A stretch of DNA of 64,000 bases from the NCBI RefSeq assembly GCF_002878395.1, contig NC_061117.1, forward strand, positions 223,568,401 to 223,632,400, given 5' to 3'. The first letter of the stretch is position 1, and the number at the start of each line of letters is the position of its first letter. Source of the stretch: Capsicum annuum. Its lineage: Eukaryota; Streptophyta; Magnoliopsida; Solanales; Solanaceae. The notes below the pieces were generated by a model. That model saw only the letters and a program-made list of their open reading frames with translations. It searched no databases and was not told the origin of the DNA. Positions 1 to 11,430 of the stretch are shown here, one piece after another. A program made the position numbers and the translations under genes.

Positions 1-98
1 CTGTGCGTTGCATCAGAAGCAGAAGTGCTCATTTGTAAAAGGTTAAAAGAAATCAACGTCCAAAAGTATGTGCCAGCACTAACATTTAGATCACAAAC

Positions 99-2502
99 CT
101 CGAGATGGGAGCAGACGTTATCCATGTCAAGAGTCGGCACCCCCAAGCACTTAATCCTTACAGCTTCAGCCCTCTTCCAGTAGTTATGGATGTCTTCCAG
201 CATATTGTGAGTAACTCCACCGCGTCCTAATACACAATAACACTATGATAACCATACAAACATCTGAATCAAATTGAATTGAATGCAGCTGTCGTTATAC
301 AAAGATGTAAATGAGGATGAAAATTTTGATCTTCAAATACAACTACCAATCATCCGAAGCAGAAGCCATATGTGCGCGAATATCTACTCGGATCAACTGA
401 ACCTCAAAAAACCTAAACTAGCCCAATATATATCCTTTGGATTTTTTCCACTTTATTCTTTGATATTCAGAGGATTCATCATAATAATCCAACTATCTTT
501 ATGTTGGCTGTCAACTTACTTTCTCGTTTATCTCAGATGAGGCGGGGGTTCATATATACAAGAATATAACCATAACTTCTTGAGGAAGTACACAGTAACA
601 AAGTGTATTCAAAATGCAAACACAAATGACTGTTTTACTTAACAAAGACAATCACATAATTATCACATAAGGCTGACATTTACATTATACAGCCAGACTT
701 CTCTATAACAGTCACTCAATTCAAGAACAATTCATGATATCAACCAAATTTTCTCTGGAACCGATTTTTTATGCTATAAGTATCTTCCTATTACAGTTTC
801 TTTACTTGTAACAATAACCACCATTATCACAATACACTCTTCGTAAAATCACCCCTCTATAACAACTACTCAAATATTAATCTAACAATCATAGTACATA
901 GACCCTATGCACCTACACTACTTGGGGTGCGGAGGCCGGAGAGGCTTGTTGAAACCAATCAATCAACTACGCCACAATATAAACAAGTTTTGGAGATAAA
1001 TAAACCTTCCTATATCCATTTTTAAATTATTTTTTTCTGGATAATTTTTTACCCCTTCCTAGGAGCTCCCACCCCTTTTGCTCGTGACTCAAACTCACAA
1101 CCTTAGGGTTGGAAGTGAGCGGTGTTTACCATCCGAGCAACTCCCTCTTATCAATGAACCTTCTTATATCCATTCTGCTCTAATTGTTTTTTGTATAACC
1201 GTTGTATCCGGGACAACTTTCTCACACTTCAACTAAATCCACGGGATACCTGCCACCTCCCACCAGCAAGAAATATCAGGTAATTCCGCTCTAATTTTGT
1301 CCATTTCATTCCAGCAGTGATACATAAACCGCAATATAAAAACAAACAGAAGAGGCCTAATTCAATTACCCAAATTCATTTGGCGAGAGCAATCATTATG
1401 CCGATACTAAATGAACCTTCTTATGTCCATATTGCTCTAATCTTTTTTTAGTAACCCTGGTATCCTGGATTAGCTACACTTGAGCCGAGGGTCTTTCGAA
1501 AACAGACTCTCTACCTCACCGAGGTAGTGGTAAGGTCTACTTACACTTTACCCTCCCCAGACCTCACCGAGAAGTATGTTGTTGTTGGTGTCCCGGTCAG
1601 CTTTCGCACAACAACAACAACAAACCCAGTGTATTCCCACAAAGTAGAGTCTGGGGAGGGCAAAATGTACGCAGTCCATACCGCCACCTCTGAAGAAGTA
1701 GAGAGGTTGTTTCCAATAGACCCCCGGCAAAGAGGGATGCAACACGAGGACTTCCCAGGGGTCACCCATCCTAGTACTACTCTCGCCCAAGTACTCTTAA
1801 CTTCGAAATTCTGATGGGACCCGATCAGCTTTCGCACATCTCGACTAAATCCACCGAATACCTGCCACCTCCCATTCTGCTCTAATATTGTCCATTTCAT
1901 TTCAACAGTAACACATAAACTACAACTTTAAAAAAAAAAACAAAAAAAAGGTTCCTAATTCAATTACCCAAATTCATTTGTCGAGAGCAATCATTATGCC
2001 GAAACTTCTCAACCAGCTCCGCCGTCTCCTCCTCCGTCAACGGTTCTCCGAGTACCCACCTTCGCTCCTCAGCCACTTTCTCCAAATCCACCGGCTTTAC
2101 ACACGGAGCTGAAATCCCGGTCCATTTTCTATCAATCCGACCCGGACCAAACGGAGAGAACCGGGTCGGTTCACGGAACCCAATTGGCTTAACCGCCGGG
2201 TTAGTCTCAGAGTATGAATACCGATAATCAAAAGGCAATTCGGAATTAACAGTAAAGCTCTGGTCTTTTTCATGCTTCTTTTCTTCTTTTTGCTTTTTCT
2301 TGGGTTTCTGAGTTCTTAAGGTATTGGAAGCGAGAGAAAATGGAGGGTCGAAGATATCTTCTTCTTGATTTGACTGAGAATGGAACAGAAAACGACGAGA
2401 CATGTTTGTTACGAATAAGTACGGTGCAATATTGGAGATTTTGGAGAAGAAAGTACCATGTGCTTCACTGGTTGTACATCGCCATGGGAGTAGCTTCATC
2501 AT
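99..2502 (-). CDS. mCSF1: CRS2-associated factor-like mitochondrial splicing factor, 5' exons only (partial gene)
   Basis: This is the N-terminal part of a CAF/mCSF1-like protein, a CRM-domain RNA-binding factor that acts in splicing of mitochondrial group II introns. Exon 1 is 2502-1968 and exon 2 is 226-99; the phase-1 junction restores Gly ([12 protein letters not shown]). Seen: the family block [20 protein letters not shown], then [16 protein letters not shown], then the start of the CRM domain ([32 protein letters not shown]). The assignment rests on recalled plant CAF sequences. The first Met gives a leader of about 33 residues before a second Met ([10 protein letters not shown]) that looks like a mitochondrial presequence start, so either could be used. 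A GT donor follows exon 2 and the rest of the CRM domain lies off the left edge. Intron 1 (227-1967) is full of SINEs and carries a duplicate of the exon 1 end. Confidence 0.85.
1021..1153 (-). mobile_element. tRNA-derived SINE with 21-bp target duplication
   Basis: On the minus strand the element begins with a tRNA-like box A (TTGCTCGGATGGTAAACACC) followed by a box B-like GAGTTTGAGTCACG, and ends in an A-rich tail. Nearly identical 21-bp flanks (1000-1020 and 1154-1174, 19 of 21 matching, core CTTATATCCATT) are the target-site duplication. It lies in intron 1 of the splicing-factor gene. Confidence 0.7.
1240..1405. repeat. Intron-internal copy of the exon 1/intron 1 junction
   Basis: About 150 bp here match 1857-2000 in the same orientation, including the last ~12 codons of exon 1 ([12 protein letters not shown] on the minus strand) and the adjacent GT donor. 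The copy therefore carries an intact donor but no upstream exon. A second short duplication (1153-1200 against 1411-1460) flanks it. Confidence 0.8.
1480..1588 (+). mobile_element. TTG-tailed SINE/RTE-LINE 3' end, plus orientation
   Basis: The sequence shares the block GGTAGTGGTAAGGTCTAC..CCCTCCCCAGACC and a terminal GTTGTTGTTG tail with other copies in this window and with the 3' end of the RTE LINE at 46760-47871. It faces the copy at 1608-1725. Confidence 0.65.
1608..1725 (-). mobile_element. TTG-tailed SINE/RTE-LINE 3' end, minus orientation
   Basis: It starts with (ACA/CAA)n, the reverse complement of the TTG tail, then ACCCAGTGTATTCCCACAAA and the conserved GGTTGTTTCCAATAGACCCC. With the copy at 1480-1588 it forms an inverted repeat with a spacer of about 20 bp. 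Confidence 0.7.
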
Positions 2503-2619
2503 TCTCCCCCTGCTACATACAGCTCGCTGCTACTACTGAGCACTAATAATATTTTAACATATATGTAAATTCGTTTATTTTTAATTAATTTTTATTTTTT
2601 TAATTAAATTATAGATAAT

Positions 2620-2905
2620 TTTTTATTATATAATTTTTGGATACGTAATGAGCATTTGGATACATTATTTAGAAGTTGATATACATAAATTTGATTATTG
2701 AGATACATTTATTTCTGAAATTATTTGATCGACATACATAATATATTAACTAGATTAAAGGAAGATACATAATTAAAACTATGTATTTGAAAATTTATAA
2801 ATTCATGGATGCATCCGACTGTTTTAAAAAAAAGAAAGAAATTTAGATAATTAATAAATAAAAATAGATATTTTATATAATTTAGTAAAAATAAGTTGTG
2901 GTGTT
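2620..2905. repeat. AT-rich dispersed repeat (partner at 46010-46260)
   Basis: An AT-rich stretch with recurrent GATACATAA-type words upstream of the splicing-factor gene. It resembles 46010-46260 in order and wording (ATATATTAACTAGATTA, AATTAAAA-TATGTATTT, TATATAATTTAGTAA). No coding potential is seen. The family is not recognised. Confidence 0.5.
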
Positions 2906-3419
2906 CAGCTTAATTATAAGACACTTTCTAAGTTCTAAAATTTACAAGATTGTGTCGAGGAAATGCTCTAGCACGTCGCATTATCTTTATCTCAGATATA
3001 TGTGTGTCACATGTATCTGAGAACTAAGATACATACAAAGGTCAAGCTACGTGTATCTTTATTTAAAAAACGCTTGTTGTGTGCATTTGATATACATGCT
3101 GCTATAAATATAGGCCAGACAAAATACATGGGATAATTCATCTCGGGATTGTAGTGTTTTTCTCATCCTTTCTTGAGGGTGAAATAACTAATTTCAAGAT
3201 TAGTAATCTTGGAATAACTTGTTTTCCAATCAAACAATCTCTAAGTGGAATGCGTTACAGGCAGAGATTTGGTATAAGGGAAAGTTGTTGGTCATGTGAT
3301 CGGGACTTTGAATTAAAAAGGACAAATAAGTTGTGCAATTAAGTGGAAGTACTCCAAGTTTTTTAAATTAAGTGGGAGGAATAAAACTTTTTTGAGTTTT
3401 TTTTTAAAGTTTTTCCGTT

Positions 3420-3550
3420 CCAACAACTAAACGCAATTGTTCGACAACTACGCCTAATTGTTGAACAACTAGGCATAATTGTTCGACAACTGCGCAAAAT
3501 TGTTCAGACAACTAATATAGTTGTCCAACAACTATCTCAGTTGTTGAAGG
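3420..3550. repeat. Minisatellite of 24-26 bp units
   Basis: About five degenerate units built on CAACTA-GC--AATTGTTCGA follow one another. Each unit holds CAACT and AATTGTT arms that can pair, so the array is also weakly palindromic. The rest of 2906-3640 shows no gene. Confidence 0.65.
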
Positions 3551-3640
3551 AATTTAATTTTTTTAAGGGACAAGTTTGTGGGACCCACTTGTCCCCTTTT
3601 TTTAATTGGAAACTTGGAAGGCCCTTCTGGCTCATTTTTC

Positions 3641-3786
3641 TCCATGTGACCGGAGGTCATGAGTTCAAGCCGTGAAAATAGTCTGTGGCAGAGATGTAAG
3701 GTAAGACTGTGTAGAAAACCCCCTTATGGTGAGGCCTTTTCCTGGACCATGAATAACGAAAGCTTTAGTGCAACAAAACTAAGGGG
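3641..3786 (-). mobile_element. TS-type tRNA SINE
   Basis: Reverse-strand TS family sequence: the box B region (GGAGGTCATGAGTTCAAGCC on the plus strand), then GGCAGAGATGTAAGGTAAG, and the 5' end near AGCTTTAGTGCAACAAAACT. It is diverged, and no clear target duplication was found. Confidence 0.75.
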
Positions 3787-3974
3787 AAGTTTGAGAACAA
3801 CTATTCCTTCTGTAATAACATGTTATTTGAAGAGAATTTGCTCATGCTTTTCCTTGCAGCTCAATTTTGCAACAGCACTAAAGAGAGTCTTCCTCAAGGA
3901 CAGTAAAGACTATTAGCTGCTTCAACAGCAACAAGAGTCGGAGAGTAAATTGATACAAAGTACAACTCAAATTT

Positions 3975-4815
3975 AACAATCCTAATACTAAGTACAGGTA
4001 GCAAGTACCCGTGAAACTAGTCATGGTGCGTGCAAGCTGCTGCAGACATCACAATTATAAAAAACTACTTGCATGCTCCTCCAAAGAGAACAATCCTAAT
4101 ACTAAGTACCAGTAGCAAGTACCCGTGAAACTAGTCATGGTACGTGCAAGCTGATACAGACATCACAATTATAAAAAACTATTAGCATGCTCCTCTAAAG
4201 ATAACAATGCTAATACTAAGTACCGGTAGCAAGTAGCCGCGAAACTAGTCATGGTGTGTGCAAGCTGATACAAACGTCACAGTTATAGAAAACTAGCATG
4301 CTTGTCTAAAGAGAACAATCCTAGCAAGTACCCGCGAAACTAGTTATGGTGCGTGCAAGTTGATGCAGACATCACAATTATAAAAAACTACTAGCATGCT
4401 GCTCTAAAGAGAACAATCCTAATACTAAGTACCGGTAGCAACCGGCACGCCCGGACCCCGGAACTGTGGGCTGTAGCACACCGATTTGGCCGAAGACGCC
4501 CCGTTCACGCCGTTTCGCCCGTTTGACCAACCAAATGGCACCGCCCACCCAAACGGCCCACATTAGGCCGCTCCCCAGCCTCCCTGACACGCCCTGGTCG
4601 ATTTTCGGCCCACAGCACGCCAGGACCCCGGGCCCACCCCAAAACCGTGAGCTATATAGCACACCGATTTGGCCCGAAAATGCCTCGTTCGCGCCTTTTC
4701 GCCGGTTTGACCACCCAAATGGCACTGCCCCGTGAAACTAGTCATGGTGTGTGCAAGTTGATACAAACATCACAATTATAAAAAGGTACTAGCATGCTCG
4801 TCTAAAGAGAGGCTT
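3975..4815. repeat. Tandem array, about 114-bp monomer, interrupted
   Basis: Five monomers start at about 3975, 4089, 4203, 4314 and 4412 (spacing 114, 114, 111, 98) with AACAATCCTAATACTAAGTA, followed by GTGAAACTAGTCATGGTGCG and ACATCACAATTATAAAAAAC. The last monomer is split by a GC-rich insertion at 4441-4729 and resumes at 4730. No gene is present. Confidence 0.85.
4441..4729. repeat. GC-rich satellite fragment inserted in the tandem array
   Basis: This block is strikingly GC-rich compared with its surroundings. It holds about 1.6 units of a 181-bp direct repeat: AGCACACCGATTTGGCC occurs at about 4475 and 4656, and GTTTGACCA-CCAAATGGCAC occurs twice. It interrupts the 114-bp array exactly between GTAGCA and CGTGAAACTAG. 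I do not recognise the satellite family; open frames across it are by-products of base composition. Confidence 0.7.
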
Positions 4816-4875
4816 GTATAATCTCATTCTTATCTTGTGATCCAAACAAAGCTTGGTGAACTTAAGAACACTCAT

Positions 4876-4955
4876 TACAACAACATACCTAGCGTAGTTT
4901 CACAAAGTGAAATCTAGGCGGACTTTACCCTACCTTAGAGGTAGAGAGACTGTTC
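4876..4955 (-). mobile_element. Degenerate TTG-tailed SINE/LINE 3' end
   Basis: Begins ACAACAACATACCTAG and contains the decayed GGTAGAGAGACTGTTCCCGA block seen in the other copies. It lies just downstream of the DTW gene's stop codon. Confidence 0.5.
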
Positions 4956-4974
4956 CCGAGAAAACACTTGTTGG

Positions 4975-6267
4975 TCATTTCAATTCGTCACAATTGGCGA
5001 GCCTTTGCTTCACTCCCTCATCTTTACACCTTCTCTGATCAACAACCATGGACTCAAACACATCCAACAGATGATCCAATCCTTTGGAATTTTCTTCACC
5101 AACAGCTTTCAAAGCATATACAATGCTCTCAATGGTAGACAAACATCCAGCTTTCGGTTGACGTCTCACTTCACTATACAGACTCAGCTTCTCTACATCC
5201 AATCTCACATGTGGTAGCATCTTCAACCAAGGATTCTCATTGTACATTCTCTTTGCTTTCGCCCATGTTCCATCAAGTATTATCAAATTTTTCACTTCAA
5301 AATCAATCGCCTCAGTGCCAACTGAATCTTCACTTGGAAATAACAGCACTTAACCTGGAGGAACTGAAACTTCAAACTCCTTCACTTCTTGAAATTCACT
5401 GCTCCCATCCAATAACTTCCTTTGTATCTTTTTTACTAAAAAAGCTTTTCGAGTATCATCAATAGACGCTAATAAAGGGCATCCCGTTGCACTAAAGCTC
5501 ACACTACGCGCCTGGTCTGGAGAAAGGCCGGAGTTTCCACGCTTATTCAAATCTTGATTCTCAGAGGCTAATAAAGCGCAATCCGGTGCGCAAAAGCCTC
5601 CACTATGCGTGGGGTCCAAAAAAGGAACGGAGCACAAGGGTTTATCCTGCATTTCTGCTAGAGGCTGCTTCCACGGCTTATCCAAATCTTGATTCTGAAA
5701 GGAACAAATTGCGCCATACTTCTCTATAGTAAAAGAAACAGCTGCATTACTATCAAAGTTGGAGTCTTTAATGTTTATACTACTATTTTCACCTACGTTG
5801 CTCGGACTCTTGAAAAATGTCAATGGGTGCGTTTCACATTCTGTATACGGCATAGAAAGTGAAGAGTTCGCACAACTTAGATTTTCATCCAAATCTTGAG
5901 AACCCATTTCAAGATTTGAGTTGAGAAACTGAATGACAAATTCAGCTTCATAATTAACATCAAAAACTGAGATTACACTCAGGATTTTCAGGCCAATAGA
6001 AGCAATTCTTGTGGAATTTAAAGGGTGATTTTTCTCTAAGCTGTGCTGAAGGATTGTGACAGCTATGGAGTTTTCAAGACATGGGGTTTTCAGTCTGGTG
6101 CAGAGACAGAAACGGGTTGGTTTGGAGCATGTTGGGTACATGGGTCTTTTTGTATGACCCGATTCAGTCACCATTTGTAGGGATTGAGGCAAGTTTTGAA
6201 CTTGTCTAGCAAAACAATGGTTACTTCTTGAAAATGAAATGACCCTATTCTTGAAATGAATTTGCAT
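4975..6267 (-). CDS. DTW-domain tRNA-uridine aminocarboxypropyltransferase, interrupted by an in-frame stop
   Basis: DTW-domain (TAPT, DTWD2-like) proteins add the acp group from S-adenosylmethionine to a tRNA uridine. Seen: one exon from Met at 6267. A Cys cluster (C47, C54, C56 in MYPTCSKPTRFCLC) is followed by ITILQHSLEKNHPLNSTRIA-like sequence typical of the domain. After codon 305 a TAA (5350-5352) interrupts the frame. The same frame continues for 124 codons with VLLFPSEDSV and the catalytic-type motif LIILDGTWAKAKRMYNENPW. As read, the product ends before the DTW motif and should be inactive, unless the TAA is a sequencing error or a private allele. The middle (codons about 146-159, 197-232 and 241-265) reads as MITE- and SINE-derived sequence. 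The gene is divergent from the TMEM14 gene 271 bp away. The family call is firm; function of this copy is doubtful. Confidence 0.85.
5474..5680 (+). mobile_element. Two TS SINE segments forming part of the DTW coding sequence
   Basis: In plus orientation, 5574-5680 reads CCGGTGCGCAAAAGCCTCCA, CTATGCGTGGGGTCC, CACAAGGGTTTA, then ATTTCTGCTAGAGGCTGCTT, which is the TS SINE order with a short internal deletion. 5474-5545 repeats the 5' half (CCCGTTGCACTAAAGCTC onward). Both are followed by CTTAT-CAAATCTTGATTCT, so a unit of about 100-120 bp has been duplicated in tandem. Both lie in frame, antisense, inside the DTW reading frame. Confidence 0.75.
5792..5831. mobile_element. MITE end within the DTW coding sequence
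   Basis: The sequence CTACGTTGCTCGGACTCTTG followed by AAAAATGTCAATGGGTGCG is one arm of the foldback MITE seen at 9135-9257 and about 8420. On the minus strand it encodes the in-frame peptide THPLTFFKSPSNVG. Confidence 0.7.
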
Positions 6268-6538
6268 GGAAATGGAGCAGGAGTGACCCGACTCGGGAAG
6301 TTACAGAAGAAAAGGAAGAAGATGAAAGAAGTAAATTCATGTGGTGCACATAGGGGTCACAATGGTTTATTGACTATATTACCCTTGAGACTTTATGTTC
6401 TCAGTACATTCAAGAACAAATCTTGAGGTCATTTTAGACCAATTCCAAAGTTTGAAACTTGGGAAAGCCTTTGTCTTGCTTGATCTATTGAAATCTTGGC
6501 TAAATTTGCAAAAAAAATCAGATCTTGGTGGGTAAAAG
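6268..6538. promoter_or_regulatory. Shared intergenic region of two divergent genes
   Basis: Only 271 bp separate the start codons of the DTW gene (-) and the TMEM14 gene (+). Both 5' UTRs and core promoters must fit here or overlap. No clear TATA box is seen, in keeping with housekeeping genes. A shared promoter is inferred from spacing only. Confidence 0.5.
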
Positions 6539-8867
6539 ATGCATGATTTCTGCTTTACTATCCCTTATGGGTTAATTCTTGTGTGTGGTGGTGTAATTGG
6601 ATATGCTAATAAAGGAAGCATTGCTTCACTTGCTGGAGGTGTTGGTACTGGATTTGCTTTGATCTTAGCTGGTTATTTGAGCCTGCAAGCATTTCATAAA
6701 CGCAAAAATTCTTACTTTGCTTTGATTCTTGAAACTGGTATGTATTACCCTTTTCATTTCTGTAAATGAAACTGCATTTCAGATTGGTCAAGTTTGTGTC
6801 TTTTCTGATATATTTATGCTGATATGGTATTGAATCACAGTTCTTGATTAGTGTATAGATTCTTGTTTATGTTTGTTGTTCTTCAGATCTGAAATGTGTT
6901 AAGACTTTCTGCTTAAATTGACTGCCTTTAATAATGGGCAGTCTGGTATACTAAGCTCCGATATGCATGGGATCTGGGGTAGGTCTGGACCACATTAGGA
7001 TTATCTAAGCAGCCTTACCTTGCACCTCATGGTCACAGAACAAGAACTTTTACCATGGCGCTGAGGCTCCCCTTCATGTCTCTCATGAAGAGCAAAACTG
7101 AGATGTTGTGCTATTGTCTTCGTTTCGTTAGAGTTTGTGACTCAAATTCTGTTGATCGGCCAAGAAACGTTCGCGGCGCTACCCATGTTTGTGATTTTTT
7201 GTTGGGGTCAGTGGTGGGCTCCGGGATCGGGCTTCACCCCCGCGGTATGGATCTATATGTTTTTGGACCTAGTATTTATTTGTACGCACGTATTATATAA
7301 GTGCGTTTACTGAGTCGTTTTGAAGTTTTTTAAATACATCATTCTCCTCATTGTATTCTCCATCCATCATAGTGAATTTCTCCTCCTCTGCCCATGGTTT
7401 TTTCCCGTTTCCACGTAAATCTGTGTGTTCATCTTGTTTTTCTTTTGCTTGTGGTTTGCTTATTGCTGTCTGATTCATAACAGTCTTCTCTTCTTGCGTG
7501 TTTGTCTCTTTTTTTAGAAAATAATATAATTAATGTGGACTGTATAGTTTGTACCTAAATTAATGTGAACTGCTAGTTCTTATCTGGATACTTTTATTGG
7601 ATGGTACAATAATTTAGCTGCTAATCATGATTAGGTTTCCTTAGGCTTCATTTACCTTTCCAATAGCTGCTTGTTTGTATGAGGGAAGTTACATTGGAGA
7701 TTGCAGCAGAATATGAAGTTGCTGTGGCTGTTAAGTCTATTTTAGGACAGTAAAAATGGGCACTCAAGCGACCATCTTTTATACTTGTTAATTTGGTGTC
7801 TTTATATCTGGTTCCAAACAGCTTGTGCAGCCACGCTAACATGGGTTATGGGGCAGCGATACATGCAAACTTCAAAAATAATGCCGGCTGTTGTTGCTGG
7901 TATCAGGTAACTGCAAACGAAAAGCATGCCATAGTACTGGTTTTGTAGTCAACTTACTTCTTGGTTGCTGTATTTTGTCTATCTTTTTAAGTATATTGGG
8001 TTTGTGAGATGTGACAAATTTAATCAAGGCACATCACAACAACATACCCAGTATGAACCTATACTAAACGCATACCTTATCCCTACCTTGTGGGGAATCG
8101 AGGCATATCACGTAGGATAATATATGAAGATGCTCTACGCTGGCCGTTATACCATCAGCAAGCAAACTAAATGTTTGGCTCTTTTTATTGAAGGTGTTAG
8201 ATTTTGTTTGAAGTCGAGTCGATAATAGTGAGAAAATGTTTCAAAAGTTCATCTCATGAAATATGGGAGAAGATGATTTTGTTGGAAGGATGAAAATTTT
8301 GCTCATCTTTAGAACTGTTTTCAGACTATATTGCCATAATACAAGAACAGAATTGCCATTAGCTGTGTTATCTTGTACTTTTCTAGCTGTGTCCACATGT
8401 ACTGCTCTTACTATAGCTTTAAGCTATGTTGTTTGGACTCTCCAAAAATGTTGCCACATCTGTGTCGGATCCTCAAAAAATATAATGTGTCCTGCACAAA
8501 GCTTGCAACTATACTGTGTCCCTTTTTATTCTGTTGGATGAATTATGCATACTGGAAGTTATAATTGTATCGAGCCAACTTGCACACTTTGACTATAGAA
8601 AGTATTTCCATCTGTTTGTCTTTTGGATAATCATTATATTAGGGCTCGCTTGCAGGCACCTCGGCTAACAAAAAGTCTTTGTATATGTTTCTTTTATAAC
8701 AGTGATGTCCGGTCAGCTTGTGCAGCTCGACTATCAAAGAGTCTTTGTATTTGTTATATGAGGTTGATGGTAATACTTATTTTGCTCTTTGCAGTGCACT
8801 CATGGCTGGATTTTACCTGTACAAAATTGCCACAGGAGGAAACCATTTCCCACCTAAGACTGAGTAA
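6539..8867 (+). CDS. TMEM14 / FATTY ACID EXPORT-like small membrane protein
   Basis: A 118-residue protein of the UPF0136 (TMEM14, plant FAX) family, whose members form small helical bundles in plastid, ER or mitochondrial membranes and are linked to fatty acid or porphyrin transport. Exons are 6539-6737, 7822-7906 and 8795-8867, all GT-AG, in phases 1 and 2. Seen: four hydrophobic segments (residues about 6-22, 28-48, 61-78 and 87-106), glycine-rich turns GGVIGYANKGS and LAGGVGTG, and a hydrophilic C-terminus ending PPKTE. There is no long N-terminal transit peptide, so it fits the short FAX5-7 type rather than the plastid FAX1 type. Intron 1 carries a TS SINE and intron 2 carries MITE and SINE fragments. 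The family call is firm; substrate and membrane are inferred. Confidence 0.87.
6938..7076 (+). mobile_element. TS-type tRNA SINE in TMEM14 intron 1
   Basis: Plus-strand TS order is kept: GGTATACTAAGCTCCGATAT, GCAGCCTTACCTTGCACCTC, ATGGTCACAGAACAAGAAC, GGCGCTGAGGCTCCCCTTC. The central box B part is deleted. Confidence 0.7.
8420..8480. mobile_element. Half of a foldback MITE
   Basis: GTTGTTTGGACTCTCCAAAA followed by ATGTTGCCACATCTGTGTCG and GATCCTCAAAAAATA is one arm of the short MITE found complete at 9135-9257. It lies in intron 2 of the TMEM14 gene. Confidence 0.6.
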
Positions 8868-9134
8868 TAATCATATGATTGTTTATTTGGGATTCCAATT
8901 CCATTTTGTATGTATTGAGTGAGTATATGTGAATTATTAAGAATTGTTTTATACAGCCGGCTGAAATTGTACTTGTTTGTCAATTTTATTGAATACAATG
9001 GGATTTGCTTTCATGAGTTGAATTTTAGTTTTGTGATGTGGACATTTGACTTTGTTTTCACAGTATATCAATCTAACAAATCAATTATTGAATGATGCTC
9101 GGATCAACCCGCACGCACCTTGACTATGGTACTA

Positions 9135-9257
9135 GGCACCTAAGTTGCTCAGAATCTCCAAAAATGTTGCCACACCCATGGATCCTTCAAAAATACACTA
9201 TTTTTGGAGAATCCGACACATGCATTGACATTTTTGAATAGCCCGAGCAACATAGCT
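9135..9257. mobile_element. Complete foldback MITE of about 120 bp
   Basis: The left arm TTGCTCAGAATCTCCAAAAA and right arm TTTTTGAATAGCCCGAGCAA are inverted copies around a centre that is itself inverted (ATCCTTCAAAAATA / TATTTTTGGAGAATCC). It lies about 460 bp upstream of the first P450 gene. Other sequence between 8868 and 9666 shows no gene. Confidence 0.7.
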
Positions 9258-9666
9258 AGGCACAGTACCTATGTTGCATCAATCTGATCAAAAAATAGAT
9301 GAGATCATGACCGGGCAACTATTTCGTAGAAATTAAAAATAAGCAGATTCTTCCAGCTACCCAACTTAGTAAAGAGCGTCAACACTTTCATCACATAATT
9401 GATTTGGGCTTTGCACTACTTGTCTTTAACATAAAACAAATAACTGGCTGTGCGCGCAAACTGGCCCAGACATCACGGTTATCAAAAAATAAAGCTCAGC
9501 TCCTGTTTACCAACACTGTTCATGTCGTTCGAGTTAGACACACAATCCACAATTACAGTATAATATAGTTTGGTATCTCTAGATAAGGCATATTTTTGTT
9601 TCAAGATACCATAATGGAGCTGAGATGCTTTTCCAGAAACCAACAAAGTCTACAGCACAAGAAGAT

Positions 9667-9674
9667 TATATAAA
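9667..9674 (+). promoter_or_regulatory. TATA box of the first CYP716 gene
   Basis: TATATAAA lies 44 bp before the ATG at 9719, which implies a very short 5' UTR. At the matching place upstream of the second copy the sequence is TACATAAA (24786-24793). Confidence 0.65.
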
Positions 9675-9718
9675 TTCCTTCTACTTCTAAGCTCATTATT
9701 ACCTTCGTATCTTCAATC

Positions 9719-11430
<1,712 letters not shown>

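Noticed and set aside
283..540. Open frame of 85 codons on the plus strand
   Set aside because: It lies opposite the CAF-like gene's intron 1, has no recognisable domain and mixed low-complexity composition.
1527..1814. Open frames on both strands around 1541-1900
   Set aside because: They run through the inverted pair of TTG-tailed SINE/LINE ends; the peptides (runs of Thr or Val/Cys) are translations of the repeat.
3420..3550. Regular repeats with spacing that could suggest a CRISPR array
   Set aside because: Units follow each other without unique spacers and the genome is a plant; this is a minisatellite.
4378..4766. Overlapping long frames on both strands
   Set aside because: They result from the GC-rich satellite insert lacking stop codons; no family resemblance.
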